A stretch of DNA of 64,000 bases. It comes from a bacterium. Its GTDB lineage: Bacteria > CAIWAD01. Position numbers and translations under genes: made by a program. The stretch is from positions 1 through 64,000 of the forward strand of contig JAUXWS010000067.1 of the NCBI GenBank assembly GCA_030685015.1, read 5' to 3'. Positions 50,374 to 62,828 of this stretch are shown here, piece after piece. Every line of letters begins with the position of its first letter. The first letter of the stretch is position 1. The notes beneath the pieces were generated by a model. It saw only the letters and a program-made list of their open reading frames with translations, was not told the origin of the DNA and made no database searches.

Positions 50374-51948
50374 ATGCGGCGCCTGTTGCCGGCGCTGGCC
50401 GGCCTTGCCATCGCCCTGGGTCCGGGGGCGACGTCGCTCCCCGCCCAGGAGCTGGGCCTCTCCGGGCTGGGCACGCTGAAGGCCGGCTGGGGCACCGTCC
50501 TCAACGAGCAGAACCAGGAGCTGGACCGCCTCTACCGCGAGGCGATGCTCGACCTGGACCTCTCCTGGCGCAGCCTGCGGCTCAACGCGGCCGCCGCCGC
50601 CCTCCACCCCGCCGAGCTGCCCGACGCCCGCCCCGAGGCGACACGCATCAAGGACGCCGACCTCATTCGCCGCAGCCTGGAGTGGCAGGGCCCCGTCCAC
50701 GTGCAGCTGGGCCACTTCTGGACCACCTTCGGCAACGGCCTGGCCCTCTCCCTCTACCGCGACGACGCGCTGGAGAATCCCCGCCTCACCGGCACGGCCC
50801 GCCAGGAACTGCCCACCACCTGGGACAGCCGGGGCGACGGCGCCCTGGTGGAGGCCCTGCACGGCGACTGGACCCTGAAGGCGCTGGCGGGCGGACACGA
50901 TTACGTGGGCCGCCTGGGCGCGGCCAACCTGGAGTGGCACCGCCCCTGGGGCAGCCTGGGCGGCAGCTGGGTGCGCGCCGCCGAGATCCCGGAGTCCATC
51001 CAGGACCTCCAGCCCCGCGAGCTGGACCTGGAGAGCCGCGAGCTCTACGCCACGGTCCGCCTGGGCCGGGTGGAACTCTCGCTCAACCACGTGGACCAGC
51101 ACCAGCACGACGAGCTGCCGGTCAACGCCGGGTCGGGGGGACTGGCCACCTACGGCACGGCCAGCCTGCCCCTGCTGGGCTGGCAGGTGCTGGCCGAGTA
51201 CAAGTACTACCGCTTCGCCCGGCGGGCGCTCTACATCAACAACCCGCCCATCGTGCAGAAGGAGATCCCCACCCGTCTCATCGCCCGCAAGCGGCGCCTC
51301 AACACCTTCGAGAACGAGACGGGGCTCCAGCTCGACCTCAGCCGGCCCCTGGCGGCGGGGCAGACCCTGCTGCTCAGCGGCGCCTGGACCAGCCGCATCG
51401 AGGACAACCTGCTGCCCCGCTTCGAGGAGGCGCTCAGCGCCTACCAGGAGTACACGGCGGGCTGGCTGCTCGATTTCGACCACGACCGCCAGCTTGCCCT
51501 GGGGGCCGCCTACGCCGAGGAGACGAGCGGCTTCGTGGAGGGCGGGGCGCCCCTCGCCGGCCGCCCCTGGTACCGCCGCACCGGTCTCACGGCGGGCTGG
51601 CACGCGCCGCTTCCCCTGGTCAACTCCCTTGAGCTGGCCGGCGAGTTCATGCGCAAGGAGGAGCGCGCGCGGGACAAGACGAGCGACGCCGTGCTGCTCT
51701 GGGCCAACTTTTATCCGGCCAAGCCGCTCTCCGTCAATGTGACGGCGGACTATGAGGAGCACAGCGAGAGCGGCCGGGACTGGCTGGCGTCGGGCGAGCT
51801 GCGGATGGATCTGCGGCACCGGGACCTGTCCCACACCCTGACGCTTTTCGCCGGCCGCCAGCGGGGCGGCCTCGTCTGCAGCAGCGGCAATTGCCGGGTG
51901 GTGGCGCCCTTCGACGGCGTGAAGGCCACGCTGGCCACCCAGTTTTAG
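50374..51948 (+). CDS. Outer-membrane beta-barrel protein, DUF6029-like
   Basis: 524 residues. A signal peptide (ALAGLAIALGPGATSLPAQ) precedes about 20 amphipathic strands with aromatic ends; the last residues LATQF end in Phe as in BAM substrates. Motifs such as GHFWTTFGNGLALSLYRDD, ADLIRRSLEW and 'KYYRFARRALYINNPP' match DUF6029-type proteins known from Bacteroidota. Its role is unknown; pairing with a TlpA-like redoxin immediately upstream is notable. Start ATG 50374, 2 bases after the redoxin stop. Confidence 0.78.
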   Translation: MRRLLPALAGLAIALGPGATSLPAQELGLSGLGTLKAGWGTVLNEQNQELDRLYREAMLDLDLSWRSLRLNAAAAALHPAELPDARPEATRIKDADLIRRSLEWQGPVHVQLGHFWTTFGNGLALSLYRDDALENPRLTGTARQELPTTWDSRGDGALVEALHGDWTLKALAGGHDYVGRLGAANLEWHRPWGSLGGSWVRAAEIPESIQDLQPRELDLESRELYATVRLGRVELSLNHVDQHQHDELPVNAGSGGLATYGTASLPLLGWQVLAEYKYYRFARRALYINNPPIVQKEIPTRLIARKRRLNTFENETGLQLDLSRPLAAGQTLLLSGAWTSRIEDNLLPRFEEALSAYQEYTAGWLLDFDHDRQLALGAAYAEETSGFVEGGAPLAGRPWYRRTGLTAGWHAPLPLVNSLELAGEFMRKEERARDKTSDAVLLWANFYPAKPLSVNVTADYEEHSESGRDWLASGELRMDLRHRDLSHTLTLFAGRQRGGLVCSSGNCRVVAPFDGVKATLATQF

Positions 51949-51960
51949 GTTGGAGCACGG

Positions 51961-53439
51961 GTGAGGAAGATCCTCGACCATCACACCCAGGAAGAGGACG
52001 GCGGGGCGGCAACCCGCCGTCCGCTCTCCGATCTGCCGGCCGTGGACCGCGTGCTGCGCGAACCTGCGCTGGCGGCCTGGCGGAGCCGCCTGCGGCCGGA
52101 GGCGCTGACCACCCTGGTCCGCGAGGAGATCGCCGCCCGGCGGGAGGAGCTGCTGGCCGGCCGCGTCCGCCAGGCGACGACAGCGGCCGAGGCGGCCCAG
52201 GGCGCCGCCACCCGCGCCCTGGTCCTGCTGGAGGGCGGCATGCGCCGCGTCATCAACGCCAGCGGCGTCGTCCTCCACACCGGGCTGGGCCGCGCCGTGC
52301 TGCCGGAGCTGGCCGTGCGGCGGGTGGGGGAGATCCTGGCCGGCGCCGCCGATCTCGAGCTGCGGCTCGCCAGCGGCGCCCGCGGCCGGCGCGAGGAACG
52401 GGCGGCCCGTTTGCTCACGCTGCTCACCGGGGCCGGATCCGCCCTGGTGGTCAACAACAACGCGGCGGCCGTCCACCTCATGCTGCGCGCCCTCTGCGCC
52501 CGTCGCGAGGTGATCGTCTCCCGCGGCCAGCAGGTGGAGATCGGGGGCGGTTTCCGCATTCCCGAGGTGATCCGCCAGAGCGGCGCCCGGCTGGTGGAGG
52601 TGGGCTGCACCAACCGCACCCACCTGGCCGACTACGAGGCGGCCATCGGGCCGCGCACGGCGGCCATCCTCCTGGTCCATCCCAGCAACTTCCGCGTGAT
52701 CGGCTTCACGGCCCAGCCGGCCGTGGAGGAGTTGGCCGCCCTGGCCCGCGCCCGCGGGCTGCTGCTGCTGGACGACCTGGGCAGCGGGGCGCTGGTGGAC
52801 TTTCCCGCCGTGCCCGAGGCGGAGCCGCTGCCCCAGGCGATCCTGGCCCGCGGCGCCGATCTGGTCAGCTTCAGCGGGGACAAGCTGTTGGGCGGCCCCC
52901 AGGCCGGCATCGTGCTGGGGCGGCCGGAGCTGGTGACCCGTCTGGCCCGCCATCCCATGATGCGCGCTTTCCGCTGCGACAAGCTGTGCCTGGCGGCGCT
53001 GGAGGCGGTGCTTGAGCAGTACCTGGCCCCGGAGGGTTGGCGCGGGCTGCCGGTCTGGGCGGCCTGCAACGAGGAGCGCGCCGCGGTGCGAGGGAGGGCC
53101 GCCGCCCTCTTCGACGCGCTGGCCGTCCGGCTGGCGATCGATCCCGCGCCCGGAGCCTGGGGCCGGGGGACGGAGCTGACGGGTCGCCTGGCGCTGCGGG
53201 AAGGCGACAGCACGGGGCGGACGGGATCCGGCGCGCTGCCCGAGCAGGAGCTGCCCAGCGCCGCCCTCTTCCTGCGTCCGCAGGCCGGGCGCGCCGAGGG
53301 GCTCCATCGCCGCCTGCGCATGGGCCGTCCCGCCGTGGTGGCCCAGGTGCGCGACGAGGAGCTGGTGGTGGACCTCAAGGCCGTGCGGCCGGAGGAGATC
53401 GAGCAACTGGCGGACGCCCTGGCGCGCGCCCTGGTCTAA
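51961..53439 (+). CDS. selA: L-seryl-tRNA(Sec) selenium transferase
   Basis: SelA converts seryl-tRNA(Sec) to selenocysteinyl-tRNA(Sec) using selenophosphate and PLP. The 492 residues match the family: LPAVDRVL near the start, [17 protein letters not shown] (about 96-112), '[14 protein letters not shown]', [27 protein letters not shown] (about 264-277) and the PLP lysine [14 protein letters not shown] (Lys 308). GTG start. It is grouped with selB two genes downstream; selD and the tRNA(Sec) gene selC are not in the window. Confidence 0.95.
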   Translation: MRKILDHHTQEEDGGAATRRPLSDLPAVDRVLREPALAAWRSRLRPEALTTLVREEIAARREELLAGRVRQATTAAEAAQGAATRALVLLEGGMRRVINASGVVLHTGLGRAVLPELAVRRVGEILAGAADLELRLASGARGRREERAARLLTLLTGAGSALVVNNNAAAVHLMLRALCARREVIVSRGQQVEIGGGFRIPEVIRQSGARLVEVGCTNRTHLADYEAAIGPRTAAILLVHPSNFRVIGFTAQPAVEELAALARARGLLLLDDLGSGALVDFPAVPEAEPLPQAILARGADLVSFSGDKLLGGPQAGIVLGRPELVTRLARHPMMRAFRCDKLCLAALEAVLEQYLAPEGWRGLPVWAACNEERAAVRGRAAALFDALAVRLAIDPAPGAWGRGTELTGRLALREGDSTGRTGSGALPEQELPSAALFLRPQAGRAEGLHRRLRMGRPAVVAQVRDEELVVDLKAVRPEEIEQLADALARALV

Positions 53440-53447
53440 GGACAAGC

Positions 53448-54232
53448 ATGGCCTGGACGGGAAAACTGATCGGTGGCGGCCTGGGCTGGGCCCTCTTCGG
53501 CCCGCTGGGCGCGCTGCTGGGGGGCGTCATCGGCAACGCCTTCGACCAGAAGGGCGCGACGCGCGAAGTGCCGCCCCACTACTACCGGCAGCGCGATCAG
53601 GTGAGGAGCGATCCGCGCTTCGCGGCCAACCCAGCCGGCAACTTCGTGGCCGCCCTCATCGCCCTCTGCGCCCATGTCATCCGGGCGGACGGGCAGACCC
53701 GCAGCGAGGAGGTGCGCCAGGTGCGCGCCTTCGTGCAGCAGGCCTTCCCGCAGGATGCGGCCGATCTCATGCAGCTGCTCAAGGTCCTGCTCGAGCGGCC
53801 CATCGAGGTGGGACCCCTCTGCGCCCAGATCAGCGCCCACCTGGGCTACTACGAGCGGTTGGAATTGATGCAGCTGCTGCTCGCCGTGGCGCGGGCGGAC
53901 GGCATCATCAACCCGGCCGAGGCCCAGGCCGTGACGGCGGTGGCGCGGGGGCTGGGCATCCGCGAGCGGGACCTGCGCACCCTCTTCGGGGCGGCCGGCG
54001 CGGGTGGGCCGGCCGCGGACGCCTCGCCCGCCGGCCCCGATCCCTACGAGGTGCTGGGCCTGTCGCGGGAAGCAAGCGATGAGGAGTTGAAGAAGGCCTA
54101 CCGCGAGCTGGCCAAGCGCTTCCACCCGGATCGCGTCGCACACCTGGGGGAGGACTTCCGCGCCTTCGCTGAAGAGAAGTTCAAGACGCTGCAGGCGGCC
54201 TGGGAGAGAGTCCGCCGGGAACGGGGACTCTG

Positions 54233-54233
<1 letters not shown>
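53448..54233 (+). CDS. TerB/DnaJ-domain protein, DjlA-like
   Basis: 261 residues: an N-terminal glycine-rich membrane-like segment ([21 protein letters not shown], about 8-28), a TerB-like all-helical domain (about 60-170) with two repeats ending ADG, then a J-domain (about 200-260) carrying the HPD motif in FHPDRVAHL. This is the DjlA order (anchor, TerB, J). DjlA stimulates the DnaK ATPase. Its insertion between selA and selB (8-bp gap; 1-base overlap with selB) suggests a link to selenoprotein folding or merely shared transcription. Confidence 0.86.
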
Positions 54234-56151
<1,918 letters not shown>

Positions 56152-56155
<4 letters not shown>

Positions 56156-56973
56156 GGAGAGGCAGGATCATGGCGCTGGCGCTGCTGCTGCTGGGGGCGG
56201 GCTGCGCAGCGCTGCGGCCGGGACCGCGCGAGGCCCTGCTCGCCGGACGGCCGGACCTCATCGCGCCGGCGGGGGACTCCCTGGAACAGGCTTGGTGGCA
56301 TTGCCAGCGCGGGGACCTGCGGGCGGCGGGCCGGCTGGCGGGAGGCCGCCTGCCCGAGAGCTGGCTGCGGCCGGCCCTGGACCTTGCGGCGCGGCGTCCC
56401 GGGCCGGAGCAGGACTCCCTCGCCCTCCTCCTCCTTGCCCTTTCACCCGAGCCGGCCGCCACGGTGGAGGCCCTGGCCCGCCAGGCCGGCCGGGCGGGAC
56501 GTCTGCTGCCGGACAGCCTCTTCGCCCGCCTGGACCGCGAGCCGGCCCGCCAGTGGCGGGCCGCCCGCCAGGCCGGCTCAACTTCCCTCCTGACAATGCT
56601 GATAAAGAATGGAGCGCCGGGACCGCGGCGGGGGGATTTCCGCATCTTGCTGGCCCGCCCGCTTCAGCCCGACGCCGCCTTCGTGGGCGCTTGGGGACGG
56701 CGCCTGGGGCTGGACCGGCGCGACCTGGAAGCCCTCGCCCGGCGCGGGTATTGGGTCCCCCTGGCCGCCTGGTTGGAGGAGCAGCCTCCCGGCGGTCGCC
56801 GGGAACGGCGCCTGCAGGCCGAGGCCCTCGCCCAGACCGGCCGGCGGGAGCGGGCTCTCCAGCTCTTCCGCGAGCTGGACGACGGCCGGGACGCGGAGAT
56901 CGGGCAGTGGGTCCGCCTGCTGGAAGGGCGGCCGGACATGGATGGGGACGAGCGGAACGGGAGGAAACCTTGA
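56152..56973 (+). CDS. Uncharacterised lipoprotein, helical repeats
   Basis: 273 residues. Lipobox LLGAGC (Cys about 18) follows a short basic start. The rest is Ala/Leu/Arg-rich helices with TPR-like spacing (LAQTGRRERALQLFRELDD near the end). No family recognised. ATGA overlap with selB and an overlap with the next start (TTG) put it in the same operon. It may serve as a secretion or cell-envelope accessory for the giant protein that follows. Confidence 0.7.
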
Positions 56974-59900
56974 CCGGCAGGTGGCGGGCAGCGGTCATCC
57001 TGGCCCTGGCGGCGGTCCCGGCGGCGCGCGCCGTCCTGACCGGCGTGCTGCCGGCGCCGGGGGGCTCGCTCAGCCCCGGCCAGAACATCCAGCTGACCTT
57101 CGCCCCGCCGCTCGGCCTGGTGGAGTTCAATGAGCTGGACCGCCTCATCGAGATCCGCGACGAGCGCAGTGGCCGCCTCTACTGGACACCGGCGGCGGTG
57201 GGCAACCCGCCCTACTCCACCGTCTTCCTCATGCCCAACGAGGTGGTCCGCCCCTGGAACCCGGGCGCCATCGTGCGGCTGGAGATGGCGGTGGACAGCA
57301 GCCTGGGCGATCCCGTCTCCCTGCAGCCGGCCCACTTCCGCTGGCCCTTGCTCTGCGACGACTGCGAGTGGATCGGGCAGCGCGAGCCCTGGGCCCTGAC
57401 CCTGCAGGGGCCGGCCAGCGAGTCCCTCGACCTGCTGCCCCTTGACCTGGACCGCGACAACCTGATCGACCTTGCCCTGGCGCGGCGGGAATTGCTGGTC
57501 TTCTTCGGCGTGGACACCTGCGCCGCCAACCCCGTCATCCACGGCCTGGGCGGCCTGGGCCTCGACTGGGCGCTGGAGCGCCGCCTCTCCTCCCTCACCC
57601 TGGGACGGAGCGGCGCCGGCATGATCCATCCGGGGGAGGGTCTCCTCCTCCACACGGGGGGCCAGGCGGAGGGCGTGCGCGTGCTGGCCCGCACCGGGGC
57701 GGACAACAGCCCCGTCTTCACCCAACAGGTGCTGACGGACGGCTCCTACGCCGGATCCCCCAAACTGGCCCGGCCCATCCGCATGGTGCCCGGCCATCTC
57801 TGCCAGGACCTGCTGGTGGCCACGCGCGGCGGCGACCTGGTCCTCTTCCCCGCCCGGGACGACTGCGCCCAGATCGAGGCGGACTCCGCCCGCGTCCTGG
57901 CCGGCGGCATGGGCGACCCCCTCGACCTGCTCATCATCCAGGGCACGGCGCTGGCGCCCGGCGCTTTCCGCGACTACGTCCTGCTGCTCGAGGCCTCGCC
58001 CACGCCCCTGCGCATGCTGGTCTGGAACGGTTCGACCCTGACCCAGGCCTGGAGCGCCCCGCCCGACACCCTGCAGGGCATGGAGCGCCTGGAGCCGTGG
58101 AGCGACGGCGACGCGGCGGGCTGGCCGGATCTCATCGCCTGGAACGGGGACGGCCAGGTGGTGGTGGTGAGCAACATCGACGTGGCCAACCAGCGCGCCG
58201 CCGTCCACGCCTGGACCTACCCGGAGCCGCTGCGCGACGTGGAGGCGCTCCCCGACGGGCGCGTCGTCTTCGCCGGCTGGTCCTCGCTGACGGTGGCGAT
58301 GGATCCGCGCACCGGCGAGCTGCAGCCGCTTCTGGCGGAGCTGCCCGCCGCGCCCCGGCGCCTGCGCGCCTACGACGTCAACGCCGACGGCGGCCATGAC
58401 CTGGCCCTGCTCTATCAGGACGGCCGCCTGGACATCCTGCTTGACGAGCCGGTGGGCGCCGCCCGCCTCGAGCTGCCCACCCGTCTCGAGTGGCGGGAGG
58501 TGGCGGCGGGCGACACCCTGCGCGAGACAATCACGCTGCGGCACCGCGGCCATGCCGGCACGATGGTGGTGGATGTGTCGGCCCCGCCCGCCCATCCCGC
58601 CTTCCCCTTCTCCTGGGATGACCTGCCCCCCGCCGCCCTGCAACCCGGCGACAGCCTGGCCGTGGAGCTGCGCGTGCACCCCGCCCTTCCCCTGGACAGC
58701 TGCTGGAGCCAGGCCCAGTTCAACGCTTGGTGGAGTTTCCCCGACTGCCCCGGCCAGGTGGGACAGGCCTGGACGGTCCTCTGCCTGCAGGCCGGACTGG
58801 CGGCTCCCGTGGCGTCCGTGGACAGCCTCGACCTGGGGGTCGACTGCGGCGGACATGCCCAGTGCGAGCCGGAATGCCCCGCCGCCGACTTCTGGCTGCG
58901 CAACACGGGCACGGCCGTGCTGCGGCTCGGCCAGCCCATGTTCGAGGCCCATCCCGACGACTCCCTCAGCGCCCCGGAGAGCTTCTGCCTGCTCGAGTGG
59001 CCATCGGCGCCCATCGCCGTGGGCGACAGCGCCCGCCTGCGCCTCTCCTTCTGCCCGCCCATGACCGGGCCGTGGCCCTGGCGCCAGGGCGCCCTGCTCG
59101 CCCTGCCCACCAACGCCCCGGGGGCGGACAGCCTGCTCATGCTGCCCGTGCTGGGTCTGCTCAGCTGTCCTTGGGCGGCCGAGTTCACGGACGATCTGCC
59201 GCCCATGACCGAGGACATCGCCGCCTGGCTGGACCTGGCGCCCATCATCCGCGACCTCGATGACGAGATCGCCACCCTCCAGCTGACGGTGCACGGCGTG
59301 ACGGGAAGCGGGGGCCTGCCCGCCGACAGCCTGCTGACCGTAACGGGGCAGGACGGGCTGCGCCTGCATTTGCGCCCCGGACGCGACGTCAACAGCCAGC
59401 GCTTCCCGCAGCTGGGCCTGGACCTGGAGTTGCTGGACGGCTCGGGCAACCTGACACGGGACACCCTGCTCTGCCGCATCCTGCCCGTGGACGATCCGCC
59501 GGCCTGGGCCGCCCGCCCGGACACGCTGCTGACGGTGCGCGAGGGACGGACCCTCCGCCTTGACTTCACCTGGCGCGAGGTGGACGGCGATCCCCTGGCG
59601 CGCAGTTTCGGCCTCTACCGCGACGCCGCCCATCTGCAGCCCGTTGAGGAGCTGGCCTTCGGCGGCGAGGGCCAATGGCGCTACGAACGGCCGCTGGCCG
59701 AGGGGGATTCCGCCCTCTTCGGCGGCCGCCTGTGGTGGACCTGCCGGCTGGCCGACCTGGCCGGGACGCAGGGTTATTGGATCGGCGCGGGCGGCCGGCT
59801 GGATCTCACCAGCCGACGCGACACCCTGCGCATGACGGAGGACCAGGAGCTGGTGCTCAATCTGGCCGACTGGCTGCTCAGTCCGGGCGAGGATGCGGCG

Positions 59901-61049
59901 GGCGCCACCTCCCGCCTGCTGGGCATCTTCGGCAGCGGGGATCTGCCACCGGCGGAGGCCCTGGACGTGGAGGACCTGGGCGGCCTGCTCTACCGGGTGC
60001 GGCCCGCCCCCGACCTCAACCGCCACCGGGTGCCGGGACTGGGCCTGCTCTTCGAGCTGGTGGAGATGCAGGGCACCCGGCGCGACAGCCTCCAGGTCGC
60101 GCTGGCCCCCGTCGACGACGCCCCCCGCCTGGTCGTGCGGCCGGCGGCCGACACGCCGCTGCGCGAGGGCGTGGAGACCATCCTCTCCTGGGAGCTGGCC
60201 GAGGTGGACGGCGACGGCTTCACCGGCCACCTGCTGCTGGGCCACGACGCCGCCTTCAGCGACACCCTCCTCCTGGCCGGGCTGGATCCGGACCAGACCG
60301 GCCTCACCCTGGCCTACCGCCCCGAGGTGGGGGACTCGCTGCGCCTGGGCGGCCGCCTGCACTGGCGGGTCAGCGCCGCCGACCTGCCCCCCGGGGCGGG
60401 CCTCCTGCACGTCCAGGAGGCCATCGCCATCACCCAGTCGCCCCAGGACCTCCGCCTCAACCTGGCCGCGGCGCCGCGCCAGACGGCGCACCACGGCGAC
60501 ACGCTGGCCCTGGCGGCGCGCATCTTCTCGGCCACCGGCTACGTGGGCGGACTTGTCCTGCGCCTGGAGCAGGACCTGCAGGAGGTGGCCCGCGCCGACT
60601 GGCCCTGGACCGACCTGGCGGCGGGGGAGGCGATGGACACCACCCTCGTCCTGGTCATGCCGCTGGGCGGGGCCCGCAGTTGCTGGGTCCTCACCCTCCA
60701 TCCCGCCAACCCGGCGGAGGATCCGGCCAACAACCGCCTGGAGGAGTGCGTCGAGCTCTCGCGCGAGCCGGTGGGCGTCGAGCGCGCCGCCTTCTCGCCC
60801 AATGGCGACGGAATCAACGACCAGCTGCGCTTCCTCTTCGGGGCCCATCCGCCGGCCCGCGGCTTCCGCGTGGAGATCTTCGAGGCGGGCGGGCGGCGGG
60901 TCGTCGCCCACGACCTGGCCCCCGGCGCCCAGGAGTGGTCCTGGGACGGCCGCTCGGGCGGCCGCGAGCTGCTGCCCGGCGCCTACGCCTGGATCCTGCT
61001 GGACGGCGAGCGGGTGCTGGCGCGCGGCCAGCTGGGGGTGGTGCGATGA
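56970..61049 (+). CDS. Giant secreted protein with type-B (CHU_C-like) sorting domain
   Basis: 1359 residues from a TTG preceded by GGGAGGAAACC. Signal peptide WRAAVILALAAVPAARA. Residues ~20-120 resemble a bacterial Ig-like domain, and ~150-490 resemble FG-GAP/VCBS propeller repeats ('LPLDLDRDNLIDLALARREL'). Two ~210-residue repeats follow (about 740-945 and 950-1155; DLPPMTEDIAAWLDL / TLRMTEDQELVLNLADW, each with a VDGD element). The last ~85 residues start AAFSPNGDGINDQLRF and end ARGQLGVVR, the gliding-motility-associated C-terminal (type-B) signature that uses a PorP/SprF partner. The next gene is such a protein. Probably a surface adhesin or propeller-type structural protein. Confidence 0.85.
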   Translation: MTGRWRAAVILALAAVPAARAVLTGVLPAPGGSLSPGQNIQLTFAPPLGLVEFNELDRLIEIRDERSGRLYWTPAAVGNPPYSTVFLMPNEVVRPWNPGAIVRLEMAVDSSLGDPVSLQPAHFRWPLLCDDCEWIGQREPWALTLQGPASESLDLLPLDLDRDNLIDLALARRELLVFFGVDTCAANPVIHGLGGLGLDWALERRLSSLTLGRSGAGMIHPGEGLLLHTGGQAEGVRVLARTGADNSPVFTQQVLTDGSYAGSPKLARPIRMVPGHLCQDLLVATRGGDLVLFPARDDCAQIEADSARVLAGGMGDPLDLLIIQGTALAPGAFRDYVLLLEASPTPLRMLVWNGSTLTQAWSAPPDTLQGMERLEPWSDGDAAGWPDLIAWNGDGQVVVVSNIDVANQRAAVHAWTYPEPLRDVEALPDGRVVFAGWSSLTVAMDPRTGELQPLLAELPAAPRRLRAYDVNADGGHDLALLYQDGRLDILLDEPVGAARLELPTRLEWREVAAGDTLRETITLRHRGHAGTMVVDVSAPPAHPAFPFSWDDLPPAALQPGDSLAVELRVHPALPLDSCWSQAQFNAWWSFPDCPGQVGQAWTVLCLQAGLAAPVASVDSLDLGVDCGGHAQCEPECPAADFWLRNTGTAVLRLGQPMFEAHPDDSLSAPESFCLLEWPSAPIAVGDSARLRLSFCPPMTGPWPWRQGALLALPTNAPGADSLLMLPVLGLLSCPWAAEFTDDLPPMTEDIAAWLDLAPIIRDLDDEIATLQLTVHGVTGSGGLPADSLLTVTGQDGLRLHLRPGRDVNSQRFPQLGLDLELLDGSGNLTRDTLLCRILPVDDPPAWAARPDTLLTVREGRTLRLDFTWREVDGDPLARSFGLYRDAAHLQPVEELAFGGEGQWRYERPLAEGDSALFGGRLWWTCRLADLAGTQGYWIGAGGRLDLTSRRDTLRMTEDQELVLNLADWLLSPGEDAAGATSRLLGIFGSGDLPPAEALDVEDLGGLLYRVRPAPDLNRHRVPGLGLLFELVEMQGTRRDSLQVALAPVDDAPRLVVRPAADTPLREGVETILSWELAEVDGDGFTGHLLLGHDAAFSDTLLLAGLDPDQTGLTLAYRPEVGDSLRLGGRLHWRVSAADLPPGAGLLHVQEAIAITQSPQDLRLNLAAAPRQTAHHGDTLALAARIFSATGYVGGLVLRLEQDLQEVARADWPWTDLAAGEAMDTTLVLVMPLGGARSCWVLTLHPANPAEDPANNRLEECVELSREPVGVERAAFSPNGDGINDQLRFLFGAHPPARGFRVEIFEAGGRRVVAHDLAPGAQEWSWDGRSGGRELLPGAYAWILLDGERVLARGQLGVVR

Positions 61050-62755
61050 AACACCTGCTGCTGGTCCTCACCCTGTTGTGGTCCGCCAGTGGAGCCCGCG
61101 CCGAGCTGCGCTTCCCCGGCAACCCGGCCTTCGTGGAGCGCGCCGACGCCATGCGCGTCAACCCGGCCCTGGCCGCCTGGCAGCCCCTGGCCTTCACGGC
61201 GGACTGGCAACTGCTCAACTCCGGCCTGGCCGGCGGCCCGGCCGCCATCGGGCAGGGCGGCTTCCAGCTGAGCGCGCCCCGCTACAACCTGGTCCTCCTC
61301 GCCGACCTGCGCGACACCGACCTGCTCGCCGAGAGCGAGATCTGCCTGGACTGGGGGATCGCCCTGCGCCCCAACCTGTCGCTGGGCCTGGAGGCGGGTC
61401 TGCGCCGCTTCGGCTGGAATCGGGACCGCCTGGGGGCCGATGTGCTGGACGATCCCGTCTTCCGCGACGGCCTGGACCGGCTCCAGCCCGTGCTGGGGGC
61501 CGGCGCCTTCTGGTCGCCGCTGGTGGGTCTCAAGGCGGGCCTGGGTTTGAAGCGGCTGAACCGGCCCAGCCTCTCCCTTGTCTCCGGCGCGCCCCGCGCC
61601 CCGGTGCGCGGCTACGCCGGCGTGGCCTGGAGCGGTGAGCAGCTCAGCCTGGGCCTGGCCGTGGACAACCTGCGCCTGCAAACCACGGGCGATGGCCTGG
61701 CCGACGAGCTGGGGCGCGATCTCCAGCCCAGCCTGCAGGCCGGCTGGCGCGCCCTGTCCGAGCTGGACCTTCACGCCGACCTGCGGCGCGAGGGCGTCGC
61801 CCTCGAGTTCGCCGCCCGGCCGGGGGGCGGACACGAGGTGGCCTATGCCTACACCTTGCCCCTGGGCGAGTTGGCCGACCGCTCCGAGGGGAGCCACCGC
61901 CTCTCCTGGCGCTACAGCCTGGGCGGCGCCTTGACGCCGGGCGGCCCCGACGCGCTGCGTCCCTCCACCCTGCCGGCCGACCGCTGGCGGGAGGGACCCT
62001 CCTGGCTGGACGCCCTGCGGCGCCGCTGGCGTCCGGAGCGCGCCCCCCTCCTCCTGACCAGCCGCAGCCATGCGATCGAGACGGTGGAGTTGCACCTCCA
62101 CGTGGAGCCCGCCCTGCTCGAACGCCTGCGCCAGATCGGCACCGACCCGGCCTCCCTCGCCGCGGCGGGCCTGGGCGGCGACGGGCGCGCGCTGGCGCCC
62201 GGACAGTCGGGCGTGGTGCGCGGCACCTGGTCCGGCGCCTGGTGGGAGCTGTCGGGCTGGCTGGAGCGCCTGGCCTGGGAGGAGGGCCTGCGGCCGGTCA
62301 TCCATGTGGGCAAGCGCGAGGAACGCCTGGAGGACCTGGCCAACCTGCTGGGGGCCACGCTGGAGGTGCAGCCCCTGCCGGCCCTGCCCCGCGACGGGCG
62401 CCTGACCACGCCGGACAGTCTCTGGCTGGATCTGGCCCTGCCCGAGGAGCTGGCCCGGCTGGCGGGAGGCTGGCGGCTGCTGGCCCGGCTGCCGGGGGCG
62501 GACTACAAGATGGACGGCCATGGCTTCGCGCCGCCGGCGCGGCTGGCCGTGCCGCTGGCGGGCTTCACCCTGGTCCCGGGCGAGGCCCACTTCCGGCTGG
62601 AGGTCGAGGATCGGCGCGGTCGCCTGCTGGCGGTGCGCGAGTTGAACGTGCCGGTGGTGCGCCGCGTGCGCAGCGTGCGGCTGAGCGAGCAGCCGGCCGG
62701 GGCCGTGCCGCCCGGCGGGGTGGACGGCATCCGCATCCACCTGAGGGAGGAGTGA
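61046..62755 (+). CDS. PorP/SprF-like type IX secretion outer-membrane protein with extra C-terminal domain
   Basis: 569 residues. Signal peptide (LLLVLTLLWSASGARA). Residues ~20-300 look like a PorP/SprF barrel: 'ADAMRVNPALAAWQPLAFTA' has the conserved NPA near the mature N-terminus, then strands such as LSLGLEAGLRRFGW and VAYAYTLPLGELAD. Residues ~330-569 are an extra mixed alpha/beta part (HVEPALLERLRQIG) not usual in the family. PorP/SprF proteins bind type-B sorting domains and attach them to the surface; the upstream gene ends in such a domain (ATGA overlap). The assignment rests on context plus the short NPA pattern. Confidence 0.68.
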   Translation: MKHLLLVLTLLWSASGARAELRFPGNPAFVERADAMRVNPALAAWQPLAFTADWQLLNSGLAGGPAAIGQGGFQLSAPRYNLVLLADLRDTDLLAESEICLDWGIALRPNLSLGLEAGLRRFGWNRDRLGADVLDDPVFRDGLDRLQPVLGAGAFWSPLVGLKAGLGLKRLNRPSLSLVSGAPRAPVRGYAGVAWSGEQLSLGLAVDNLRLQTTGDGLADELGRDLQPSLQAGWRALSELDLHADLRREGVALEFAARPGGGHEVAYAYTLPLGELADRSEGSHRLSWRYSLGGALTPGGPDALRPSTLPADRWREGPSWLDALRRRWRPERAPLLLTSRSHAIETVELHLHVEPALLERLRQIGTDPASLAAAGLGGDGRALAPGQSGVVRGTWSGAWWELSGWLERLAWEEGLRPVIHVGKREERLEDLANLLGATLEVQPLPALPRDGRLTTPDSLWLDLALPEELARLAGGWRLLARLPGADYKMDGHGFAPPARLAVPLAGFTLVPGEAHFRLEVEDRRGRLLAVRELNVPVVRRVRSVRLSEQPAGAVPPGGVDGIRIHLREE

Positions 62756-62828
62756 CCGCGCCGCCCGCGGGCGGCGGGTCGAGGACAAGCGCATGGACAA
62801 TCACATCTGGAAGAAGAGGTGTCCGATC

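Noticed and set aside
56664-60911. Very long open frame (about 1415 codons) on the minus strand inside the giant gene
   Set aside because: It is the antisense shadow of a GC-rich gene: Gly/Gln/His/Val-rich with no signal peptide or domain, and it has no ribosome-binding site. The plus-strand frame has a signal peptide, repeats and a sorting domain.
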